Source: Spirochaetales bacterium
GTDB lineage: Bacteria; Spirochaetota; Spirochaetia; SZUA-6; DRHE01
Reading direction: 5' to 3'
DNA length: 6,079 bases
Assembly (NCBI GenBank): GCA_011049745.1
Contig: DRHE01000109.1
Location: 1-6,079, forward strand
The first letter of the stretch is position 1; each line of letters starts with the position of its first letter. A program made the translations under genes and the position numbers. The notes below the pieces were generated by a model that was given only the letters and a program-made list of their open reading frames with translations, ran no database searches and was not told the DNA's origin. This document shows positions 1 through 5,232 of this stretch, one piece after another.

Positions 1-1
1 C

Positions 2-886
2 AAACAATTTCTTGGACTTATGGATGATTTTATTGATCATGAAAAGGCCACGATAGCTATTCTTCCTTTTCCTTATGAAGGCGGAGTCTCATATGGCACT
101 GGAACCTCGAAAGCACCTGATGCAGTTATCAATGCTTCTTATTATCTTGAATTATATGATGAAGTATTAAAAGTGGAACCTTATCGCATGGGTATTATCA
201 CTGTATCTCCACCAGAAATTCCTAAAAATCATGCAGCAATGTTCGAAACGGTCTATGGAAAAACACGCGCCCTAATTAATAAAAACAAGTTTGTGGTTTT
301 GCTGGGTGGTGACCACTCTATAAGTAGTGGTTTTTTTAAGGCACTCCGTGAAGAATATGGCACCCTTTCAGCAATTCAAATTGACGCTCACACTGATTTG
401 CGAGATTCATATAAAGGCAGCAAATTTAACCATGCCTGTGTGATGTCAAGAATTCGTGAACTCACTCCGCATACTTTACAGATTGGGATACGTAGTATGT
501 CCCTTGAAGAGGCTGAGCGCATCGAGCGCGAAAACCTATATGTTTGCACGATGTACGATTTTCGTCATGGGAAATTTGACATCGAGTCAGCGTTTGACAA
601 GATACCCAATCCGGTTTTTATAACTGTTGATGTAGATGCTTTTGATTGGAGCGTCGTCATGAGTACTGGCACTCCGGAGCCGGGTGGTTTCTTGTGGGAT
701 GAAGCTTTAAATCTTTTACAAAAGATATTCATGTGTAAAAAAGTGGTCGGGTTCGACGTGGTTGAGCTCTCTTATTCACAAACGGATAAAAATTCCTCTT
801 TTGCCATTGCTAAACTTATCTATAAAATGCTGGGATTTAAACTGATGGCAGATAATCAAAAAGTGAGGTTTGTAATAAAAAAATGA
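2..886 (+). CDS. speB: Agmatinase / arginase-family ureohydrolase, 5' end outside the window
   Basis: Ureohydrolase-fold enzyme, most likely agmatinase, which splits agmatine into putrescine and urea in the cytoplasm. All six expected Mn-ligand residues of the family are visible. Numbering from the ATG at 20, they are GGDHS at 96-100 (H99), DAHTD at 122-126 (D122, H124, D126) and DVDAFD at 204-209 (D204, D206). The substrate-loop motif TGTPEPGG (216-223) and GFDVVEL (244-250) follow. The early stretch with PYEGGVSYGTGTSKAP is typical of the short (about 290 aa) bacterial/archaeal agmatinases. The ATG at 20 is probably not the start: the frame stays open to base 2, and the upstream codons read KQFLGL, which matches the usual N-terminal lead-in of this family, and no ribosome site precedes base 20. 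Oddity: the Pro that normally follows DxDxxD is Trp210. Guanidinobutyrase or arginase cannot be excluded. The gene is AT-rich like the transporter downstream. Confidence 0.88.
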   Translation, partial: KQFLGLMDDFIDHEKATIAILPFPYEGGVSYGTGTSKAPDAVINASYYLELYDEVLKVEPYRMGIITVSPPEIPKNHAAMFETVYGKTRALINKNKFVVLLGGDHSISSGFFKALREEYGTLSAIQIDAHTDLRDSYKGSKFNHACVMSRIRELTPHTLQIGIRSMSLEEAERIERENLYVCTMYDFRHGKFDIESAFDKIPNPVFITVDVDAFDWSVVMSTGTPEPGGFLWDEALNLLQKIFMCKKVVGFDVVELSYSQTDKNSSFAIAKLIYKMLGFKLMADNQKVRFVIKK

Positions 887-896
887 TTAGAGCTTT

Positions 897-922
897 CACT
901 AATTTGAGTAGTGTATTTTTTT
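897..922 (+). terminator. Weak terminator-like hairpin after the agmatinase gene
   Basis: CACTA (897-901) pairs with TAGTG (909-913) around a 7-nt loop, and a run of seven T (916-922) follows two bases later. It begins 11 nt after the agmatinase TGA. The stem is short and AT-rich, so termination would be leaky at best. The position and T-run are right for an intrinsic terminator separating the two plus-strand genes. Confidence 0.35.
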
Positions 923-967
923 CATTTTAGAAAACAATATTTATTGACTAACCTAAATTAATTAAAA

Positions 968-977
968 AAGGAGATGA
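968..977 (+). promoter_or_regulatory. Strong Shine-Dalgarno site of the OFA transporter gene
   Basis: AAGGAGATGAT differs at a single base from the full anti-16S complement AAGGAGGTGAT. The GGAG core ends 7 nt before the ATG at 981. This fixes the start of the transporter and predicts efficient translation. I found no convincing sigma-70 promoter in the 94-bp gap before it: TTGACT (944-949) has no matching -10 box at 16-18 nt. A second small AT-rich inverted repeat, TTTTC (919-923) and GAAAA (930-934), lies in the same gap. Confidence 0.85.
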
Positions 978-980
978 TGT

Positions 981-2270
981 ATGTCAGACAATATCGCTAA
1001 AAATGTAAGTGCTCAAGCAACTACACCGGTGCAGGGTAGGTTGATCTATCCTATTTTAGGGATCCTGATGATGTTATGTATTGGTAATATATATTCATGG
1101 TCAGTTTTTGCCAAACCTTTGCAAGCGGAAGGTTGGACAGCAGCTCAGACAACATTGCCTTTTCAGATCAACATTGTAATCAATACGATTGCTATGATAT
1201 TTGCGGGAAGATGGCAGGATAAAGTAGGACCTAAACCGGTTGCGATTTTTTCGGGTATTATGATGGGTTTAGGATTTATTTTAATTAAATTTTTTGGTAA
1301 TACCCAGGCGGGTATGATAGTTTCTTTTTCTTTAATAGTAGGTACAGGTATGGGAGCAGGTTATGTTACTCCGCTTGCCACAGCATTAAAATGGTACCCT
1401 GACAAACGTGGGCTTATTAGCGGCTTAGTTGTTATGGGAATGGGTGCCGGGTCAATTTTCGGTGGTATTGGTGGTCCTTTACTCATAGCAAAAATAGGTC
1501 TTTGGAATACTTTTGCTGTTTTCGGTATAGTGTTCGGCGTAATTATAACTGTTTGCGGCTCTATGCTTAAAAATCCTCCGGAAGGGTATAAACCTCCCTC
1601 ATCTTTACATTCAAAAGAAAAAAGTGATAAATCAACTAAAAAAGAAAAAAATGTAATCAGTTTGTATAATTATTCAGCAAAAGAAATGTTAGGCACAGTT
1701 TCTTTTTATCTTATCTGGTTGGTATTTATAATCGGTACAGGCGGAGGGCTCATGGTTATATCACAAGTTTCGCCTTTCGGCCAAAATATTATTGGATTAA
1801 CACCTGTTGTTGCTGGCTCGGTAATTATGGTGTTGGGTATCTTCAATGGTTTAGGCAGGCCGGTATGCGGTTTCTTGTCAGATAAAATAGGCAGAAAAAA
1901 TGTTATTTTTATCGCATTTGCGCTACAAATAATAGCGCTTGTACTGGTTTTACCTAATGCCAACTCCTATATAATATACGCTATCGGCGTATCCTTAATG
2001 GGTTTTTCTTATGGCGGTTTTTTAGGAACAATGCCATCGCTAACAGCTGACTTTTATGGTATAAAAAATGTTGGTTTGAATTACGCCTTTGTTTATACTG
2101 GCTGGGGAGCCGCAGGATACTTCGGCCCCCAGGTAGCTAAAATACTGGTTGGTGGAAGTCTTGAAAGAGGCGATTGGAACAATGCGTTTTATTTTATCGC
2201 GGCTTCTTGTGTTGTCGGCATGATTTTGTGGTTTTTCGTTAAACCAAAGGTTAGACCTGAAACCGCTTGA
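981..2270 (+). CDS. OFA-family (oxalate/formate antiporter-like) MFS transporter
   Basis: Complete 429-aa inner-membrane transporter with the usual length and layout of 12-helix MFS proteins. A short polar N-terminus (1-20) leads into helix 1 with NIYSWSVFAKPL (36-47), a signature of the OFA group. MFS motif A appears after helix 2 (GRWQDKVGPK, 76-85) and again in the second half (GFLSDKIGRK, 297-306). A charged central loop rich in Lys and Ser (about 198-232) separates the two six-helix halves. Known OFA members carry small carboxylates such as oxalate, formate, lactate or pyruvate. The helix-11 segment here reads YTGWGAAG (372-379). From memory, the oxalate transporter OxlT has a substrate-binding Lys at about this place, so oxalate is doubtful and a monocarboxylate is more likely. 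The start is set by the strong ribosome site. Pairing with the agmatinase may be positional only. Confidence 0.9.
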   Translation: MSDNIAKNVSAQATTPVQGRLIYPILGILMMLCIGNIYSWSVFAKPLQAEGWTAAQTTLPFQINIVINTIAMIFAGRWQDKVGPKPVAIFSGIMMGLGFILIKFFGNTQAGMIVSFSLIVGTGMGAGYVTPLATALKWYPDKRGLISGLVVMGMGAGSIFGGIGGPLLIAKIGLWNTFAVFGIVFGVIITVCGSMLKNPPEGYKPPSSLHSKEKSDKSTKKEKNVISLYNYSAKEMLGTVSFYLIWLVFIIGTGGGLMVISQVSPFGQNIIGLTPVVAGSVIMVLGIFNGLGRPVCGFLSDKIGRKNVIFIAFALQIIALVLVLPNANSYIIYAIGVSLMGFSYGGFLGTMPSLTADFYGIKNVGLNYAFVYTGWGAAGYFGPQVAKILVGGSLERGDWNNAFYFIAASCVVGMILWFFVKPKVRPETA

Positions 2271-2308
2271 GAGAAGACTGGTTCACAAGATGTTGAAAAG
2301 GTCAGTGA

Positions 2309-2325
2309 GGGGGATTTGAACCGCC
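2309..2325 (-). other. tRNA T-arm-like motif, possible tRNA 3' remnant
   Basis: Read on the minus strand, GGCGG-TTCAAAT-CCCCC has the exact 7-nt loop pattern of a tRNA T-arm (TTCRANN), with a 5-bp stem containing one C-C mismatch. Seven bases that could be an acceptor 3' strand follow (TCACTGA), but no complementary 5' strand exists in the expected place. No anticodon arm with T33 can be folded upstream in type I or type II spacing. It is therefore at most a fragment or relic, and chance is possible for a motif this short. Confidence 0.25.
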
Positions 2326-2353
2326 CGAAGAATGTTGCAGGTGTTCTGATGAC

Positions 2354-2372
2354 TATCCGGCGGCGCCGGGTA
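2354..2372. repeat. GC-rich inverted repeat (hairpin) between convergent genes
   Basis: TATCCGGC (2354-2361) pairs with GCCGGGTA (2365-2372) around a GGC loop, giving an 8-bp stem with one T-G wobble. It lies 17 nt past the stop of the TM2 gene and 83 nt past the transporter stop. Neither strand has a T-run after it, so it is not a standard intrinsic terminator. It may still act as an mRNA 3'-end stabilising structure or a factor-dependent end. Confidence 0.45.
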
Positions 2373-2388
2373 AAGCACCGCGCTAAAC

Positions 2389-2862
2389 CTATATATCCTC
2401 GAACTCCTCATCCCCCTGCATGAACTCAGGAAAGGTATAGGCAATAATTCCTGTTTTGCGTATTTTCATTTCTATGTAACCCTGGACGGTGAGTTTATCT
2501 AAATACTTCTTGGCCTCATCCATGGTGATATCCCCCTCCAGAGCCACTTCTCCCGGGGAGATCACTCCCTTGTTCTTTTTAGCGGTGCGCAGAATTACCT
2601 TCTCAATTGATTCTTTCTGTTTTGCCGGCAGGGGATAGGGCACATCATTGAAGAGCGCATCACGGTAACGGCTACCGAGATTCGCCTCCTGCACCATGGT
2701 GGGAATATAGAAGAAGTCAAAAATGGCTCCTATCATGCCCAAACCGCCTGAAACAAACCATAACAGTCCGGTTCCGATTTTTCCAAGGTAGAAGCGATGT
2801 AATCCTAAAGCCCCGCAGCCGGAGATAAACCAGAGCAAATAGGCAATTGAAATTCTATACAT
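2389..2862 (-). CDS. TM2-domain membrane protein with winged-helix-like C-terminus
   Basis: Small membrane protein (157 aa). Residues 1-57 form a TM2 domain: a first hydrophobic helix (about 5-20), the tight turn GLHRFYLGK (20-28), and a second hydrophobic segment (about 31-55) ending in FYIPTMV. Both match the family pattern. The rest is soluble. Residues about 84-147 read like a winged helix: helix SIEKVILRTAKKN, then ISPGEVALEGDITMDEAKKYL and a strand pair ending IAYTFPEF. An acidic tail closes the protein. The ATG at 2862 is preferred because GGAGG (2869-2873) lies 6 nt before it. The GTG two codons earlier would touch that ribosome site. The gene begins 12 nt after the asnS stop, so it is probably co-transcribed. 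TM2 proteins have no settled biochemical role. The winged-helix reading is from pattern only. Confidence 0.88.
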   Translation of the reverse strand: MYRISIAYLLWFISGCGALGLHRFYLGKIGTGLLWFVSGGLGMIGAIFDFFYIPTMVQEANLGSRYRDALFNDVPYPLPAKQKESIEKVILRTAKKNKGVISPGEVALEGDITMDEAKKYLDKLTVQGYIEMKIRKTGIIAYTFPEFMQGDEEFEDI

Positions 2863-2868
2863 GGTCAC

Positions 2869-2873
2869 CCTCC
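2869..2873 (-). promoter_or_regulatory. Ribosome binding site deciding the TM2-gene start
   Basis: On the minus strand GGAGG is followed by GTGACC and then ATG at 2862-2860. The 6-nt spacing supports the ATG and rules against the GTG at 2868-2866, which has no spacing. The site starts one base after the asnS stop codon (2877-2875), which points to translational linkage of the two genes. Confidence 0.75.
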
Positions 2874-2874
2874 A

Positions 2875-4173
2875 TTATGGGTAGATCCTGGATACGGTAC
2901 GCGGAAATGGCGAAGCCTCCCTTATGTGCTGAATCCCGGAAAGCCAGGCCACTACTCTTTCCAGGCCCAATCCATAGCCGGAATGGGGCACCGAACCGAA
3001 TTCCCGCAGCTCCAGATACCAGCGATAAGCCTCTTCAGGGAGTTCTTGTTCATGGATCCTGGCTGTCAGCCTTTCGCGGCTGTCCTCTCTCTGCGATCCC
3101 CCGATAATCTCGCCATAGCCCTCCGGAGCCAGAAGGTCAGAGCAGAGTACGGTCTCCGGATTGTCAGGATTTTCCTTCATATAGAAGGCTTTTATTTTTT
3201 TGGGGTAATTGAGAATAAAGATTGGCTTTTCGTACTCTCTGGTCAGTATGGTTTCATCATGCCCGCCCAGGTCTGAACCCCATTGAATATCGCTGCCCAG
3301 TTTCTGCAGCTTTTCAACTGCTTCCCCATAATCCAGGCGGGGGAAGGGGGGTTTCACCTTTTTTAAAGCCTCGATATCTCTATCAAGCACTTTAAGCTCA
3401 GCTGTGCTGTTGGCGAGGATATCCTCCACCAGGTGACAGATCATCTCCTCCTGCAGATGTATGTTGCCTTCACTCTCCAGGTAGGCAACCTCTGCTTCCA
3501 GCATCCAGAATTCAGTCAGGTGACGCCTGGTCTTTGATTTTTCCGCTCTGAATGTGGGACCGAAATTATAGACCTTGCCAAAGGCCATACAGGCCGCTTC
3601 CAGGTAGAGCTGGCCGGTCTGGGCAAGGTAGGCCTCTCCCAGGTCAAAATAGGGCACAGAGAAAAGCGAGCTTGAACTTTCGCCGATTGAACCGGTGAGA
3701 ATAGGTGTATCAATAAGTATAAATCCACGGTTATAAAAGAAAGATCGCAGGGACATGATGGCCTGACTTCTCAGGCGCAGTATGGCGCCGGGGCGGGTGG
3801 AGCGCAGCCAGAGGTGGCGATTTTCCATAAGGAAGTCAATGCCATGTTCTTTTTTGCCGATCGGGTAATCAGAGACAGGGTTCTGGATCAAGGAGATATT
3901 CTTAACCTGAAGCTCATAACCACCCGGAGAGCGTGCATCTGCCCTTATTTTCCCGCTTACACGAAGACTCGCCTCCATTTTAAGTTCAGTCAGGGTGTTG
4001 AAACTTGACTCATCGCATTCCCCTTTTACCGCGATTCCCTGGAGGCGGCCGGTGCCGTCTCTGAGCTGGAGGAAGTGAATTTTCCCCTTTGAGCGTTTGT
4101 TATAGAGCCAGCCCCATATTTCAATATCCTGATCAATGTATTTTTGAATATCTGAAATCCATATTCTCTGCAA
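2875..4173 (-). CDS. asnS: Asparaginyl-tRNA synthetase
   Basis: Class IIb aminoacyl-tRNA synthetase that charges tRNA-Asn with asparagine in the cytoplasm. The protein is 432 aa from the proposed start, close to the 430 aa of Bacillus AsnS, and it resembles that protein from end to end. The N-terminal OB-fold anticodon-binding domain (about 1-100) has WGWLYNKRSKGKIHFLQLRDG. The catalytic domain has PILTGS (157-162), TGQLYLEA (186-193), motif 2 with FGPTFRAEKSKTRRHLTEFW (204-223), APEGYGEIIGGS (349-360) and motif 3 GYGLGLERVVAW (399-410). The chosen start is TTG at 4173-4171, preceded by AAAGGGG with 6-nt spacing. The frame runs on to 4362 without an upstream start that makes sense, because that part overlaps fliG and does not look like AsnS. 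The next in-frame Met is at residue 66, too late. The gene lies 19 nt after the FliG stop. Confidence 0.97.
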   Translation of the reverse strand: MQRIWISDIQKYIDQDIEIWGWLYNKRSKGKIHFLQLRDGTGRLQGIAVKGECDESSFNTLTELKMEASLRVSGKIRADARSPGGYELQVKNISLIQNPVSDYPIGKKEHGIDFLMENRHLWLRSTRPGAILRLRSQAIMSLRSFFYNRGFILIDTPILTGSIGESSSSLFSVPYFDLGEAYLAQTGQLYLEAACMAFGKVYNFGPTFRAEKSKTRRHLTEFWMLEAEVAYLESEGNIHLQEEMICHLVEDILANSTAELKVLDRDIEALKKVKPPFPRLDYGEAVEKLQKLGSDIQWGSDLGGHDETILTREYEKPIFILNYPKKIKAFYMKENPDNPETVLCSDLLAPEGYGEIIGGSQREDSRERLTARIHEQELPEEAYRWYLELREFGSVPHSGYGLGLERVVAWLSGIQHIREASPFPRTVSRIYP

Positions 4174-4179
4174 TTTTAT

Positions 4180-4186
4180 CCCCTTT
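4180..4186 (-). promoter_or_regulatory. Ribosome binding site deciding the TTG start of asnS
   Basis: On the minus strand AAAGGGG is followed by ATAAAA and then TTG at 4173-4171. It lies between the FliG stop (4195-4193) and the AsnS domain start. No ATG or GTG in the asnS frame lies near this point, so TTG is the best start. Confidence 0.65.
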
Positions 4187-4192
4187 GTCCGG

Positions 4193-5197
4193 TTATTCAA
4201 CCAGCTCATCCTGGTTCCTGGTAATAGTAATTTCACCCTTTTCCGACTGCATCCTGATATAGTCGATAAACTCACCGCAGGCTTTGTCCAATTCCGACCG
4301 TAATATGGCGCCGAAAGAGTCAATTTCAGTGCGGATAATTTCCCGGCGTCGCTCGGATACATTAGCGAAGATCACCTCTTTCAAATTCTCATCCATAGCC
4401 TTCATTACCAGGGCAAGCTCCCGGTCGGAAAAATCTCTCAAGACAGTCTGCAAATCACGGCCGCTCAGCCAGGTAATAATATCTAAAGAGAAAAGTCGTT
4501 CTTCAATCTCTAAAGCCAGTTTTTCATCCTTTTCTTTTAAAGCGTCGAGTATGCTCTGTTCTGTGGAAAGGCCGGAATATTTAAGGATCTCGGCCAAAGC
4601 TCTTTTACCGTCAACACCCCAGGTGACAATCTCACCCTGGGTTCTGACCTTTTCCCTCAATGCCTGTTCAGCCATTCTGATAATTTCCGGATCAATCTTT
4701 TCAAGAGAGGCGATCCTTCTGATCACTTCACTTTTCTGTTCCCTGGGAAGATTAGAGATAATTGCCGCGGCCCGTTTGGGGTTGAGATGGGGGAGAATGG
4801 CCGAGACAACCTGGATGGATTCATCTCTTAAGAGCAGATTTACCTGTTCCTGCTCAAGGTCCTCTAAAAAGGAAAAGGGAGGGTGCGGGCTTCTCTTCAA
4901 TATTTTGGTTATAAAGGTTTCCGCTTTTTCTTTGCCAAACGCGGAAATCAGTATCTCCCTGGCTTTGTCCACACCGCCCTGGGCGGCCAGCTCACGGCTT
5001 TTCTGCAGATAGCCGAATTCTTTGAGCACCCTGGCTGCTTCTTCAGCATTGAGATTATCGATTTGAGCTATCTCTCTGGTTATTCCCTCTACTTCTTCCT
5101 CGGAAAAATGCTTAAGCACTTCCGGGGCCTGCTCTTTACCCAGCAGCATAATGAAACGCGCCGCTCGCTGAAAGCCTCTGTCCTTTGAAGTTTTCAT
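4193..5197 (-). CDS. fliG: Flagellar motor switch protein FliG, divergent paralogue
   Basis: FliG-family protein (334 aa, normal length), a cytoplasmic C-ring (switch complex) protein that couples the stator to rotor turning. N-domain: RAARFIMLLGKEQAPEVLKH (11-30), then EEEVEGITREIAQID, close to standard FliG. Middle domain: about 108-185. C-domain: about 195-326, with ILDALKEKDEKLALEIEERLF and ELALVMKAMDENLKEVIF. Key motifs have drifted. The FliM-binding EHPQ motif reads DESIQ (125-129). MFxF reads LFSL (235-238). GPVR reads GAIL (296-299). Aligning by eye to E. coli FliG, K264 and R281 are kept (K266, R283), D288 becomes T290, D289 becomes E291 and R297 becomes L299. It is probably a second FliG such as the FliG1 of spirochaetes, not the main rotor FliG; no other flagellar gene is beside it. 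ATG at 5197 has no Shine-Dalgarno sequence but lies 6 nt after a -10 box. Confidence 0.88.
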   Translation of the reverse strand: MKTSKDRGFQRAARFIMLLGKEQAPEVLKHFSEEEVEGITREIAQIDNLNAEEAARVLKEFGYLQKSRELAAQGGVDKAREILISAFGKEKAETFITKILKRSPHPPFSFLEDLEQEQVNLLLRDESIQVVSAILPHLNPKRAAAIISNLPREQKSEVIRRIASLEKIDPEIIRMAEQALREKVRTQGEIVTWGVDGKRALAEILKYSGLSTEQSILDALKEKDEKLALEIEERLFSLDIITWLSGRDLQTVLRDFSDRELALVMKAMDENLKEVIFANVSERRREIIRTEIDSFGAILRSELDKACGEFIDYIRMQSEKGEITITRNQDELVE

Positions 5198-5203
5198 AGC
5201 TGT

Positions 5204-5232
5204 ATAATATCAACAGGTTATAGCAGGGTCAA
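5204..5232 (-). promoter_or_regulatory. Sigma-70-type promoter directly before fliG
   Basis: On the minus strand the -35 box TTGACC (5232-5227), a 17-nt spacer and the -10 box TATTAT (5209-5204) are each one mismatch from consensus, with ideal spacing. Only ACAGCT separates the -10 box from the ATG at 5197. Transcription would start at or within a base or two of the ATG, giving a leaderless mRNA. This agrees with the missing Shine-Dalgarno sequence. The -35 box overlaps the stop codon of the upstream gene. Another TTGACC (5257-5252) and TATAAT (5237-5232) lie just upstream, with a poor 14-nt spacing. Confidence 0.55.

Larger units (their letters stand above)
2271..2388. other. Gene-free junction between the convergent blocks
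   Basis: This 118-bp stretch separates the transporter stop (plus strand) from the TM2-gene stop (minus strand). It holds a T-arm-like motif and a GC-rich hairpin, listed separately. I see no open frame of note, no promoter, and no hairpin with a T-run on either strand. Base composition shifts from AT-rich on the left to about 50% or higher G+C on the right within it. Confidence 0.7.

Noticed and set aside
20..22. ATG at 20 as the true start of the agmatinase
   Set aside because: The frame is open to the window edge, the upstream residues fit the family N-terminus, and no ribosome site precedes it.
904..949. Sigma-70 promoter for the transporter from TTGAGT (904-909) or TTGACT (944-949)
   Set aside because: Neither has an acceptable -10 box at 16-18 nt spacing.
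1706..1963. Minus-strand open frame of 85 codons inside the transporter gene
   Set aside because: It is antisense to conserved transmembrane coding sequence, with no ribosome site or domain evidence.
2303..2395. Complete tRNA gene on the minus strand
   Set aside because: Only the T-arm pattern fits. The anticodon stem does not pair, base 33 is not T, and the acceptor 5' strand is missing.
2863..2868. GTG start for the TM2 gene
   Set aside because: It directly abuts the GGAGG ribosome site; the ATG at 2862 has the proper 6-nt spacing.
4174..4362. N-terminal extension of asnS to 4362
   Set aside because: It overlaps the FliG C-terminus in another frame, has no similarity to AsnS, and a ribosome site with TTG fits the known AsnS start.
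4284..5012. Plus-strand open frame of 242 codons opposite fliG
   Set aside because: It is very rich in Ser, Arg and Leu with no recognisable domain, and the opposite strand encodes a clear FliG; it is an antisense shadow.
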